Shown piece after piece: positions 33,363 to 41,712 of a stretch of 50,967 nucleotides of DNA. How positions within the stretch are numbered: the first letter of the stretch is position 1; each line of letters opens with the position of its first letter. The notes beneath the pieces were generated by a model. The model had not been told where the DNA came from. It ran no database searches and saw nothing but the letters and a program-made list of their open reading frames with translations. This DNA comes from DATGKR01 sp035294565. Its GTDB lineage: Bacteria > Actinomycetota > Acidimicrobiia > Acidimicrobiales > Palsa-688. Position numbers and translations under genes: made by a program. The stretch spans positions 1 through 50,967 of the forward strand of contig DATGKR010000030.1 in NCBI GenBank assembly GCA_035294565.1, given 5' to 3'.

Positions 33363-34172
33363 CTACCTGTCCGCCAGGTTGAACTTCGACTTGAGGATGC
33401 GGTGGAAGTCGCGCTCGCCGAAGGTGACCAGCAGGGCGTCGTGGGCGCCGGCGCTGCAGTGGACCGCCTGGCCGGGCTGCAAGGTGGCGACGAAAGAGCC
33501 GTCGACGACGGCGTCGACCGGTTGCTCACCGACGGGCACGATGGTGACCGCCTCGCCGGCGTCGAGGACCAGCGACCTGTCGAAGAGCATGTGCGGGGCG
33601 ACGGGGGTGAGCACCTGGACGCGCGCCCGCGGTGAGACGATCGGGCCGCGGGCGGACAGGTTGTAGGCGGTGGACCCGGTGGGGGTCGCCAGGATGAGCG
33701 AGTCGGAGGCGAAGGTGAGGAACGGCGTGCCGTTCACGGCGACCTCGGTGCGCATCGTGTGGCCGGCGGAGGTGCGCTGGAGGACCACGTCGTTCAACGC
33801 GCTCCTACCCAGCGGCCCGGATCCGTCGGCGTCTACCCTCACGTCGAGGGTCATGCGCGGCTCGACCTGGTAGTCGCCGTCGAGGAAGCGCTCCAGCGAG
33901 CGGTGCAGTTCCGTCGGTTCGACGGCGGTCAGGTAGCCGAGGTGGCCGACGTTGACGCCGAGCACCGGGATGTCCCGGCCGCAGACCATGTCAACCGCCC
34001 TCAGCATCGTCCCGTCGCCGCCCAGGCTGACCACCAGGTCGAATCGGCCGCCGGGGTCCGTGTCGACCACCTCGGCCGTGTGGCCCCGCTCGGCGAGCCA
34101 AGCCGACACCTCCTTGGCGAGCAGGCCGGCGGCCTCCCGGCCGGCGTGCACCACCAGGCCTATCCTCGCCAC
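33363..34172 (-). CDS. nadK: NAD kinase
   Basis: A 269-residue NAD kinase (ATP/polyphosphate type by family), making NADP. It has the GGDGTMLRA motif near residue 60, LGVNVGHLGYLT, the NDVVLQR stretch, TPTGSTAYNLSARGPIVSP and a late DAVVDG. GTG start at 34172, 4 bases after the tlyA stop, with GGGG just upstream. It is co-transcribed with tlyA and recN. Confidence 0.94.
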   Translation of the reverse strand: MARIGLVVHAGREAAGLLAKEVSAWLAERGHTAEVVDTDPGGRFDLVVSLGGDGTMLRAVDMVCGRDIPVLGVNVGHLGYLTAVEPTELHRSLERFLDGDYQVEPRMTLDVRVDADGSGPLGRSALNDVVLQRTSAGHTMRTEVAVNGTPFLTFASDSLILATPTGSTAYNLSARGPIVSPRARVQVLTPVAPHMLFDRSLVLDAGEAVTIVPVGEQPVDAVVDGSFVATLQPGQAVHCSAGAHDALLVTFGERDFHRILKSKFNLADR

Positions 34173-34176
34173 CCCG

Positions 34177-34905
34177 CTACACCCCGCGGCGGAAGTGGGC
34201 GAGGAACTCGACGTTCCCGTCGGCGCCCTTGAGCGGTGATTCCACGACACCCATATTGGCCGCTCCCTCCGACTCGAACGCGCCAATCACCGTCCGCAGC
34301 GCCGCGGCCCGCACGGCGGGGTCCCTGATCACCCCCCTGCCGCGGGAGGCCTCGGACCGGCCGGCTTCGAATTGGGGCTTGACGAGCACGACCAGGTCGC
34401 CGCCGGGGGCGGTCAGGGCGACCAGCTTGGCCGCCACTGTGCGCAGCGATATGAACGACAGGTCGGCGACGACCAGCGAGAAGCTGCCCTCCACGTCTCG
34501 AATGTCGGTTCTCTCCATCGAGACGACCCGAGGATCCGCTCTCAGACGCTCGTGCAGCTGGCCCCTGCCCACGTCGACCGCCACGACACGCGACGCCCCT
34601 GACTGGAGAAGGCAGTCGGTGAAGCCGCCGGTCGAGGCCCCCGCGTCGAGAACCTCTCTGCCGGCGACGTCGAGAGCGAAGGCGGTGAGCGCCGCTTCGA
34701 GCTTCCACCCGCCCCTGCCTACGAACCTGGCCGGGGGGGCGCTTACGGTGAGGGGCTCGTGTGGTGCCACCAGACGTGTCACTTTGTCCGCGGGAGCGCC
34801 GGAGACGAACACGTGGCCGGACGCGACCAGCTCGGCCGCCTCCGCCCGGCTGCGGGCCAGTGCCCTCCGGACCAGCTCGGCGTCGAGCCGGCGGCGCTCG
34901 GCCAG
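34177..34905 (-). CDS. tlyA: 16S/23S rRNA 2'-O-methyltransferase TlyA (apparent CTG start)
   Basis: TlyA has an S4 RNA-binding domain followed by an FtsJ-like methyltransferase. Here the methyltransferase part is clear (VGRGGWKLEAALTAF, LDAGASTGGFTDCLL, VVADLSFISL, LVKPQFEAGR). The S4 part (ERRRLDAELVRRALARSRAE, then AAELVASGHVFVSG) lies upstream of the first GTG (34812), with no ATG, GTG or TTG before the TAG at 34911-34909. A CTG at 34905-34903 starts exactly where TlyA should begin, giving 242 residues, and follows the upstream stop by three bases in the same frame. Starting at 34812 would remove most of the S4 domain. The CTG start is inference; TAG readthrough is the alternative. Confidence 0.8.
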   Translation of the reverse strand: MAERRRLDAELVRRALARSRAEAAELVASGHVFVSGAPADKVTRLVAPHEPLTVSAPPARFVGRGGWKLEAALTAFALDVAGREVLDAGASTGGFTDCLLQSGASRVVAVDVGRGQLHERLRADPRVVSMERTDIRDVEGSFSLVVADLSFISLRTVAAKLVALTAPGGDLVVLVKPQFEAGRSEASRGRGVIRDPAVRAAALRTVIGAFESEGAANMGVVESPLKGADGNVEFLAHFRRGV

Positions 34906-34908
34906 CGG

Positions 34909-35331
34909 CTAACCCGCGGTCTTCTTCGCCGGCGCTTTGCGCGCCGGGGTCTTGGTCGCCGGGGTCTTGGTCGCCGCCGTCTTCTTCGCAGCTGTCTTCT
35001 TGGCAGCTGTCTTCTTGGCGGCTGTCTTCTTGGCTGCCGTCTTCTTGGCCGGGGAGGGCTGGGAGGATCCCGTCTTGCGTGCCATCCGGGCCACGTCGGC
35101 CTTGGTAGCCAGGCCGAGCGCGCTCAACTGCGACCGGATCTCGCTGCGGATCGTCGCCATCAGCTGCTCGGTGCCCCGCCGGCTCTCCTTGAGCAGCTCG
35201 TTCAGAGACCCCTGCGTGCCGCCACCCGCCCGGGACAGCTCCCGGAGGAATTCCTCAGCCCGGGCCCGGGCCGTTTCCAAGAAGTCGGCGCCTGCTTCCT
35301 GCACCTTCTTGAGCCTGTCGTCGCGTGGCAT
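34909..35331 (-). CDS. Helical protein with Lys/Ala-rich (PAKKTA) tail
   Basis: A 140-residue protein. Residues 1-90 are amphipathic helix (RLKKVQEAGADFLETARARA, ELLKESRRGTEQLMATIRSE), loosely like phasins or apolipoprotein-type coiled coils. The last 50 residues repeat KKTAA/TKTPA and end KAPAKKTAG, like the histone-H1-type tails of actinobacterial DNA-binding proteins. The tail may bind nucleic acid or polyanions (inference). ATG start at 35331, 3 bases after the HAD gene; its TAG is followed almost directly by tlyA. Confidence 0.75.
   Translation of the reverse strand: MPRDDRLKKVQEAGADFLETARARAEEFLRELSRAGGGTQGSLNELLKESRRGTEQLMATIRSEIRSQLSALGLATKADVARMARKTGSSQPSPAKKTAAKKTAAKKTAAKKTAAKKTAATKTPATKTPARKAPAKKTAG
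34976..35050 (-). repeat. Five 15-bp tandem repeats encoding the KKTAA tail
   Basis: Five units of 15 bases, plus-strand pattern GC(T/C)GTCTTCTTGGC with small variations, encode successive AAKKT units in the tail. The period is a multiple of three, so copy-number change would lengthen or shorten the tail without a frameshift. Confidence 0.8.
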
Positions 35332-35334
35332 ACC

Positions 35335-36141
35335 TCATCCTAACCTGCCGGCGCCGCCCCCTGCTTCTTTCATCTGGTCTGCCACGACGGCAGCGAGGTT
35401 GTCGGCCACGAGGTCCGGGGCGGGATCCGGTGGCGGGTCCTCCCTGCGGGTCACCCCCGTTAGGACCAGGGCGAAACGGGCTCCGAGTCGCCGGGCGAAG
35501 GCTCCGTCGGTCTCCGGCCGATCGCCGACCACGATGTCCGGGTCGCCGAAGCGCGACCTCACCAGCTCCGCCATAGGCTGCTCCGGCTTGCCGGCCACCT
35601 GCGGCTCGCGGCCCGAGCCGACCTGCAGGTAGGCGACCAGCGCCCCGGCGCCGGGCTCCGGGCCGTTGGGGGTGGGGAAGGTGGCGTCGGTGTTGGTGGC
35701 GACGAAACGGGCGCCTTCGCGGATGGCCCGCGCGGCGGCGGCGAGCTCCTCGAAGTCGAGGTGCAGGCTGCGTCCGACGACGACCGCCTCAGGCCCCTCG
35801 TGGGCGCCGACGAGCTGCGCCCCCCTGTCGCGCAGCGCCTCGTGCACACCCTCGCCTCCGACCACCGCCACCCGGCTGCCCGGCTCGATCAGGGAGGCGG
35901 CGGCCTGCGAGGAGGTGACCAGCTCGCCGGGGTCGACCTCCACCCCTGCGCGCCCGAGGCGCTCGACGTACTCGGCGACGGTGGGCGTGGAGTTGTTCGT
36001 GACGAAGGCGACGCGGGCACCGTCGCCGCGCAGGCGGGCCACCGCCTCGGGCGAACCGGGTATCGCGCGGCCGGCAAGCCATACGACACCGTCGAGATCG
36101 AAAAGCCAGAGCACCGGGCCAGTCTTGCCGATGCGGCTCAC
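35335..36141 (-). CDS. HAD-superfamily (subfamily IIA) hydrolase
   Basis: About 268 residues from GTG 36141. The HAD motif I nucleophile is in WLFDLDGVVW, motif II is FVTNNST, the cap domain contains EAVVVGRSLHLDFEELAAAA, and motifs III/IV are in the VAGKPEQPM and VVGDRPETDGAFARRLG stretches. It belongs to the NagD/PGP-like class IIA; the substrate is unknown. In M. tuberculosis Rv1692 occupies this spot before tlyA and is a glycerol-3-phosphate phosphatase. I chose GTG 36141 for its GGGAGGGAC Shine-Dalgarno sequence; an ATG at 36165 has none. Confidence 0.85.
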   Translation of the reverse strand: MSRIGKTGPVLWLFDLDGVVWLAGRAIPGSPEAVARLRGDGARVAFVTNNSTPTVAEYVERLGRAGVEVDPGELVTSSQAAASLIEPGSRVAVVGGEGVHEALRDRGAQLVGAHEGPEAVVVGRSLHLDFEELAAAARAIREGARFVATNTDATFPTPNGPEPGAGALVAYLQVGSGREPQVAGKPEQPMAELVRSRFGDPDIVVGDRPETDGAFARRLGARFALVLTGVTRREDPPPDPAPDLVADNLAAVVADQMKEAGGGAGRLG

Positions 36142-36181
36142 CTGTCCCTCCCCGGCTTCCCCCATCTGCTACGCAGAGTGG

Positions 36182-37366
36182 ATGCCGATCTTCGAGCCGT
36201 TCATCGGCCTGCGCTACTCGCCTTCCCACGTGCGATCCCTCGACGACGTGGTTTGCCCTCCCTACGACGTGATATCGGAGGCGGAACGCCAGGCTTTCGA
36301 GGCCAAGAGCCCCTACAACGTCGTCCGACTCGAGCTGCCCCCCGAGTCCGACGGGCCGGGGCGCTACGAACGGGCGGCGCTCCTGCTCGACTCGTGGCGC
36401 GACGGGGGTATCCTCCGCCGCGACCCGGCACCGGCGTTCTACGGCTACCGGATGAGCTTCCGCGACCCGGCCGGCAGGCCTCGCCAGACGCTCGGCGTGA
36501 TCGGGGCTCTCGGCGTGGAGGAACCCGGCGGCGGCGTGCTCCCCCACGAGGAGACCACCCCCAAGGCGAAGACCGACCGCCTGGAGCTCCTGTCGGCCAC
36601 CCAGGCCAACCTCTCCCCGATATGGGGGTTGTCACCGGCCGGCGGTCTCAGCGCCGCCCTGGTGGCGCCGCCACACCCCGCCTGCAGGGCTTTGGACGAG
36701 CAAGGGGTGGCCCACGAGCTGTGGCCCATAACCGCTGCCCAGCCAATCGCCGACATCCGCTCCCTGGTGGAGTCCGAGCCGGTGCTCATAGCCGACGGCC
36801 ACCACCGCTACGAGACGGCCCTGCACTACCACCGCTCCTCGGCGGCGCCCGGATCGGAGGCGGTGATGGCGCTGGTCGTGGAGCTTTCCGAGGAGCAGCT
36901 GACCGTGCAGGCGATCCATCGCCTCCTCGTCGGCCTTCCCAGGGGGTTCGACCTGGTGGGTGGCCTCGCCGAATGGTTCGACCTGACGCCGGCCGGCCCG
37001 GTGGATCGGGGCCTGCTGGCGGAGATGGAGGAAGCCGGCGCACTCGCCGTCCTCACCGAAGGGCAGGCCTGGCTGGCCCGGCCGCGGGCCAAGCTGGCGG
37101 AGGCCGCGCCGCACGACCTCGACTCGAGCAGGCTGGACGTCGCCCTGGCCTCCCTCCCGGCGCACCAGGTTGTCTACCAGCACGGCTGGGACGACGCCGC
37201 TGCCGCCGTCGCCGCCGGCCTCGCCGACGCCGCGGTCCTGGTGAGGCCGGCGAGCGTCGCCCAGATAGCGGCCGTCGCCCGCGGAGGGGTCCGCATGCCG
37301 CCGAAGACGACTTTCTTCTGGCCCAAGCCGCGCACCGGCATGGTCATCCGCGAGCTCCTCGGCTGA
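36182..37366 (+). CDS. DUF1015-family protein
   Basis: A 394-residue protein of the DUF1015 family. Recognisable stretches are the N-terminal PFIGLRYSPSHV and VVCPPYDVISEAERQ, SPYNVVRLELP, GVLPHEETTPKAKTDRLELL, IADGHHRYETALHYH and the C-terminal PPKTTFFWPKPRTGMVIREL. Family members are linked with serine kinase-like (SerK) activity in archaea, but several bacterial members are uncharacterised, so I do not assign a function. ATG start at 36182. It is divergent from the HAD gene with a gap of about 40 bases. Confidence 0.85.
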   Translation: MPIFEPFIGLRYSPSHVRSLDDVVCPPYDVISEAERQAFEAKSPYNVVRLELPPESDGPGRYERAALLLDSWRDGGILRRDPAPAFYGYRMSFRDPAGRPRQTLGVIGALGVEEPGGGVLPHEETTPKAKTDRLELLSATQANLSPIWGLSPAGGLSAALVAPPHPACRALDEQGVAHELWPITAAQPIADIRSLVESEPVLIADGHHRYETALHYHRSSAAPGSEAVMALVVELSEEQLTVQAIHRLLVGLPRGFDLVGGLAEWFDLTPAGPVDRGLLAEMEEAGALAVLTEGQAWLARPRAKLAEAAPHDLDSSRLDVALASLPAHQVVYQHGWDDAAAAVAAGLADAAVLVRPASVAQIAAVARGGVRMPPKTTFFWPKPRTGMVIRELLG

Positions 37367-37501
37367 GAAGCCCAAAAAACAGGATGTTCTCAGCTTTCTC
37401 TCAGGCTATTCTGGGGTCCTGCGAGGAGACTCGTGGGTGTCCGGCGCCGCCGGGCGAAGCAGCCGGGTGGGTTCCTCCTCAGCCCATCCGTTCTCCGAAG
37501 G

Positions 37502-37528
37502 GCCGCCGCCCCGCCCCCGGGCGGCGGC
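37502..37528 (-). terminator. Strong hairpin downstream of korB
   Basis: A 10-bp perfect stem, GCCGCCGCCC at 37502-37511 and GGGCGGCGGC at 37519-37528, with a 7-base loop. It lies about 30 bases past the korB stop and 135 bases past the DUF1015 stop, in the gap between these two convergent genes. It has no T-tract, as is common for actinobacterial hairpin terminators. Confidence 0.5.
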
Positions 37529-37558
37529 TCTCGGTCGTCCCGGGGGCGCCGGGGGCGG

Positions 37559-38578
37559 TCAGGCGACGGTCCAGGTGGAGCCTGACACGAGCAGCTGGGC
37601 CAGGTCGCCGGGCCCTTTGGCCTCGGTGGCGGCGGCGACCTGGTCGTTGACGAGCGTCCCGTAGTCGGGCCGCTCCACCGCCCGGAACACGCCGATGGGT
37701 GTGGGCTCGGTGGGCCCCGCCGCCAGGCGTGACAGGGCGAACGCCAGGCCGGGGTCGTCCCGGTGGGCGTCGTGGACCAGCAGGGCGTCCTCGCCGACGT
37801 CGGCCACGTCGACCACCCGCGCCCGTCCGTCGTCGAGTACCACTCCCCTTTCGAGGTCCGCGCCGAAGCGCACCGGCTTGCCGTGCTCGAGGGGGATGAG
37901 CATCCGCGGCCGGGCGTCTTTGGAGGTGATCGCCTCGAAGGCCCCGTCGTTGAACACGTTGCAGTTCTGGTAGACCTCCACGAAGGCGGCCCCCCGGTGC
38001 TGGTAGGCCGCCCGGAAGGTCTCCATCATGTGCTTGCGGTCCATGTCGTGGGTGCGGGCCACGAAGGTCGCCTCCGCCCCGAGCGCCAGGGAGATCGGGT
38101 TGTAGGGGTGGTCGAGCGATCCGAAGGGGGTGGACTTGGTCACCTTGCCCGCCTCGGAGGTCGGCGAGTACTGGCCTTTGGTCAGGCCGTAGATCTGGTT
38201 GTTGAACAAGATTATGGTGAGGTTGACGTTGCGCCGCAGGGCGTGGAGCAGGTGGTTGCCGCCTATGGAGAGGGCGTCGCCGTCGCCGGTGATCACCCAG
38301 ACGTGCAGGTCCGGTCTGCTCACGGCGATCCCCGTCGCGAGGGCCGGCGCGCGCCCGTGGATCGAGTGGACCCCGTAGGTGTTCATGTAGTAGGGGAATC
38401 GCGAGCTGCATCCGATGCCCGAGACGAACACCGTGTCCTCCCGGCGGGCGCCGAGCTCGGGCATGAGCATCTGCACGGCGGTGAGGATCGAGTAGTCCCC
38501 GCAGCCGGGGCACCACCGGACCTCCTGGTCGCTGGTCCAGTCCTTCTTCGTGGTGGGGGGAACGGCGAGATCAGTCAC
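37559..38578 (-). CDS. korB: 2-oxoglutarate:ferredoxin oxidoreductase, beta subunit
   Basis: A 339-residue thiamine-diphosphate-binding beta subunit. It has RWCPGCGDYSIL, GIGCSSRFPYYMNTYG, the HGRAPALATGI stretch, the TPP/Mg motif GDGDALSIGGNHLLHA with the Asn in FNNQIYGLTKGQYSP, and the conserved KTSxPFGS-like KSTPFGSLDHP. With KorA it oxidises 2-oxoglutarate to succinyl-CoA and reduces ferredoxin. GTG start at 38578 overlaps the korA stop by 8 bases, so the pair is coupled. The acceptor ferredoxin is not in the window. Confidence 0.94.
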   Translation of the reverse strand: MTDLAVPPTTKKDWTSDQEVRWCPGCGDYSILTAVQMLMPELGARREDTVFVSGIGCSSRFPYYMNTYGVHSIHGRAPALATGIAVSRPDLHVWVITGDGDALSIGGNHLLHALRRNVNLTIILFNNQIYGLTKGQYSPTSEAGKVTKSTPFGSLDHPYNPISLALGAEATFVARTHDMDRKHMMETFRAAYQHRGAAFVEVYQNCNVFNDGAFEAITSKDARPRMLIPLEHGKPVRFGADLERGVVLDDGRARVVDVADVGEDALLVHDAHRDDPGLAFALSRLAAGPTEPTPIGVFRAVERPDYGTLVNDQVAAATEAKGPGDLAQLLVSGSTWTVA

Positions 38579-40466
38579 TGGAGCTCCTGTCGAGGATCGT
38601 CTCGAGGATGGCCGCCTCTATCTCCTCCGCCTGGAAGGGCTTGCCGCGCATCTTGTTGAGCCCTTTGGCGTCGACGAGGAAGTCGGCGCGGACGAGCTTC
38701 AGGAGCTGGCCGAGGTTCAGCTCCGGTACCAGGACCTTGCGGTAGGAGCGCACCACGTCCCCGAGGTTGGGAGGGAACGGGTTCAGATGGCGCAGATGGG
38801 CGTGAGCCACCGGATGGCCCTGGGCGCGCACCCGGCGCACCCCGGCGGCTATGGCGCCGTAGGTCGAGCCCCATCCGAGGACCAGAGTGTCGGCCCGGCC
38901 GTCGGGGTCGTCCACCTCCACCGGGGGGATGTCCCTGGCGATGCCCGCCACCTTGGCCACCCGCAGCCTGCTCATCAGGTCGTGGTTAGCCGGGTCGTAG
39001 GAGACGTTGCCGGATCCGTCGGCCTTCTCCAGGCCGCCGATGCGGTGCTCCAAGCCCGGGGTGCCGGGCACCGCCCACGGCCGGGCCAAGGTGTCCGCGT
39101 CGCGCAGGTACGGCCAGAACACGGGGTCGCCGTCGGGCCCGGTGTGGTTGGGCTCGGTGGCGAAGGGAACGCGTATGTCGGGAAGGGCGGAGACGTCGGG
39201 CACCTTCCAGGGCTCGGCGCCGTTCGCCAGGTACCCGTCGGAGAGGATGAACACCGGCGTGCGGTACTTGAGCGCGATGCGGGCAGCCTCTATCGCCACG
39301 TAGAAGCAGTCGCCGGGGGTGGAGGGCGCGACGATGGGCACGGGCGCCTCACCGTGGCGGCCGAACATGGCCTGCAGCAGGTCGGCCTGCTCGGTCTTGG
39401 TCGGCAGCCCCGTGGAAGGGCCGCCCCGCTGGATGTCTATGACGAGTAGGGGTAGCTCGAGGTTCACCGCGAGCCCGATCGTCTCGGTCTTGAGGTCGAC
39501 GCCGGGACCGCTGGTCGTGGTGATCCCCAACGAACCGGCGTAGGACGCCCCCAGGGCAGCGCCGATGCCAGCGATCTCGTCCTCCGCCTGCATGGTGCGC
39601 ACCCCGAAGTTCTTGTGCTTGGACAGCTCGTGCAGGATGTCCGACGCGGGGGTGATCGGGTAGCTCCCGAGGAAGAGCGGCAGGCCGGACAGCCGGCCGG
39701 CGGCGATCAGGCCCCACGCCAACGCCGTGTTGCCCGAGATGTTCGTGTAGGTCCCCGGGGTGAGGGCGGCGGGCTTCACCTCGTAGCTGGAGGGGAACAG
39801 CTCGGCGGTCTCGCCGAAGTTCCAGCCCGCCTTGAAGGCGAGCGTGTTGGCCTCGGCCACCATCGGCGTCCTGGCGAAGCGCTGCTCGATCCAGCGGAGG
39901 GTCGGCTCCTGGGGGCGGCTGTAGAGCCAGCTGATCAGTCCGAGGGCGAAGAAGTTCTTGGAGCGTTCGGCGTCGCGGGGTTTGGTGCCCGAGGGCTTGA
40001 CCGACTCCAAGGTGAGCGACGTCATCGGCACCTCGTAGACGGTGTAGTCGCCGAGACTGCCGTCGCTGAGCGGGTTCGCCGCGTATCCCGCCTTGTGCAG
40101 GGAACGCTCGTCGAACGAGTCGACGTTGACGATGATCGTTCCGCCGGGGGTCAGGTCGGAGACGTTCGCCTTGAGCGCCGCTGGGTTCATGGCCACCAGG
40201 ACGTTCGGGTGGTCGCCTGGTGTGAGGATGTCGTGGTCGGAAATGTGGACTTGGAAGGCGGAGACGCCGGCCAGGGTGCCTGCCGGTGCCCGGATCTCCG
40301 CCGGGAAGTCGGGGAGCGTGGCCAGGTCGTTGCCGAAGATCGCCGAGGAAGTCGTGAAGCGGTCCCCGGTCAGCTGCATGCCGTCGCCGGAGTCGCCGGC
40401 GAATCGGATGACGGCGCGGTCGACGTCGATGACCGGTCTCGTGTGGGTCGCGGTGTCTGCTGCCAT
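38571..40466 (-). CDS. korA: 2-oxoglutarate:ferredoxin oxidoreductase, alpha subunit (gamma-alpha fusion)
   Basis: About 631 residues: an N-terminal gamma domain (VIRFAGDSGDGMQLTGDRFT, PAEIRAPAGTLAGVSAFQV) fused to the alpha domain (GSYPITPASDILHELSKHKN, TMQAEDEIAGIGAALGASYA, TTTSGPGVDLKTETIGLAV, IQRGGPSTGLPTKTEQADLL) and the C-terminal domain II (VLGWGSTYGAI, LRHLNPFPPNL). This is the actinobacterial KorA layout. I chose ATG 40466, 9 bases after a GAGAGGGTG sequence; a GTG at 40478 is four codons upstream. In mycobacteria KorAB provides an alternative to 2-oxoglutarate dehydrogenase in the TCA cycle. Confidence 0.93.
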   Translation of the reverse strand: MAADTATHTRPVIDVDRAVIRFAGDSGDGMQLTGDRFTTSSAIFGNDLATLPDFPAEIRAPAGTLAGVSAFQVHISDHDILTPGDHPNVLVAMNPAALKANVSDLTPGGTIIVNVDSFDERSLHKAGYAANPLSDGSLGDYTVYEVPMTSLTLESVKPSGTKPRDAERSKNFFALGLISWLYSRPQEPTLRWIEQRFARTPMVAEANTLAFKAGWNFGETAELFPSSYEVKPAALTPGTYTNISGNTALAWGLIAAGRLSGLPLFLGSYPITPASDILHELSKHKNFGVRTMQAEDEIAGIGAALGASYAGSLGITTTSGPGVDLKTETIGLAVNLELPLLVIDIQRGGPSTGLPTKTEQADLLQAMFGRHGEAPVPIVAPSTPGDCFYVAIEAARIALKYRTPVFILSDGYLANGAEPWKVPDVSALPDIRVPFATEPNHTGPDGDPVFWPYLRDADTLARPWAVPGTPGLEHRIGGLEKADGSGNVSYDPANHDLMSRLRVAKVAGIARDIPPVEVDDPDGRADTLVLGWGSTYGAIAAGVRRVRAQGHPVAHAHLRHLNPFPPNLGDVVRSYRKVLVPELNLGQLLKLVRADFLVDAKGLNKMRGKPFQAEEIEAAILETILDRSSSD

Positions 40467-40617
40467 TTGCGGGTTCACCCTCTCACGGAAAGGACGCTGA
40501 CAAGTCTACGGGCGCCCGGTTCCGAGGGGCATGTTTCCGGCGGGTAACCTTCGCCGCCTCCCGCGCCTCGGCGCATTGCTGCGGCGGACCGGCGGACGTG
40601 TGGCGCGTCCCGCCGGG

Positions 40618-41667
40618 TCAGGCGATCGTTACGTCGGGGTCCAGGTAGACGTCCTGGATGGCGTTGAGCAGCGCCACGCCGTCCTTGGTGGGGCGCTGGA
40701 AGGCCTTGCGCCCCGAGATGAGCCCGGCGCCCCCGGCCCGCTTGTTGATGACCGCCGTCCGCACCGCCTGCGCGAGGTCCGAGTCCCCCTTGGACTCCCC
40801 GCCGCTGTTGATCAGCGGGATCCGCCCCATGTAGCAGTTGACCAGCTGCCATCTGGTGAGGTCGATCGGGTGGTCGGTGGTCAGCTGCTCGTAGACGAGC
40901 GGGTCGGTGCGACCGAAGTTGAGCGCGGTGTAACCGCCGTTGTTCTCCGCCTGCTTCTGCTTGATGATGTCGGCCTCGATGGTGACGCCCATGTGGTTCG
41001 CCTGGCCGGTCAGGTCGGCGGAGAGGGAATAGTCGACGCCGTCCTTCTTGAAGGCGCTGTTGCGCAGGTAGCACCAAAGGACGGTGAACATCCCTAGCTC
41101 GTGGGCCTCCTGGAAGGCCTCCGACACCTCTTGGAGCTGGCGGGTCGACTCCTCCGAGCCGAAGTAGATCGTCGCTCCCACCCCCGCCGCCCCCAGGTCG
41201 TAGGCCTCGGCCGGCGAGCCGAACATCACCTGGTCGTACTGGTTGGGGTAGGTGAGCAGCTCGTTGTGGTTGAGCTTGACGATGAAGGGGATCTTGTGGG
41301 CGTAGCGCCTGCCCACCGCTCCGAGCGCCCCGATCGTGGTGGCGACCGCGTTGCAGCCGCCCTCGATGGCCAGCTCGACGATGTTCTTCGGGTCGAAGTA
41401 GGCCGGGTTCTTGGCGAACGACGCAGCCCCTGAGTGCTCTATGCCCTGGTCGACGGGCAGGATGGACAGGTAGCCGGTGCCTGCCAGGCGCCCGTGGTCG
41501 TAGACGGCCTGCAGGTTGCGAAGAACCTGGATCGGCCGGTCCGACCAGCTCATCACCCGGTCGACGGCGTCGGGACCCGGCAGGACCAGGTCCTCCCGTG
41601 GTATCCCCTTGCACTGGAAGGAGAGAAGCTCGTCGGCCTCCTCGCCGAGCAGCTTGTGCAGATCCAT
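40618..41667 (-). CDS. Class I fructose-bisphosphate aldolase (archaeal/DhnA type)
   Basis: A 349-residue DeoC/LacD/DhnA-type aldolase. Typical stretches: LSILPVDQGIEHSGAASFAK, EGGCNAVATT, IPFIVKLNHNELL (a Lys near the barrel strand), YFGSEEST and a C-terminal INKRAGGAGLISGRKAFQRP phosphate-binding loop. Enzymes of this type cleave fructose-1,6-bisphosphate by a Schiff base. The gene symbol would be fbaB-like, but I leave it open. ATG start at 41667 with GAGGAG 9 bases upstream. It lies 151 bases upstream of korA on the same strand. Confidence 0.9.
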   Translation of the reverse strand: MDLHKLLGEEADELLSFQCKGIPREDLVLPGPDAVDRVMSWSDRPIQVLRNLQAVYDHGRLAGTGYLSILPVDQGIEHSGAASFAKNPAYFDPKNIVELAIEGGCNAVATTIGALGAVGRRYAHKIPFIVKLNHNELLTYPNQYDQVMFGSPAEAYDLGAAGVGATIYFGSEESTRQLQEVSEAFQEAHELGMFTVLWCYLRNSAFKKDGVDYSLSADLTGQANHMGVTIEADIIKQKQAENNGGYTALNFGRTDPLVYEQLTTDHPIDLTRWQLVNCYMGRIPLINSGGESKGDSDLAQAVRTAVINKRAGGAGLISGRKAFQRPTKDGVALLNAIQDVYLDPDVTIA

Positions 41668-41712
41668 CGCCTTGGACTCCTCGTAGTAGGCCCGCGGTTT
41701 TCACCTACGAGC

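Noticed and set aside
34177..34812. tlyA beginning at GTG 34812
   Set aside because: That start would drop most of the S4 domain, which is clearly encoded upstream in the same frame. It is kept only as an alternative product.
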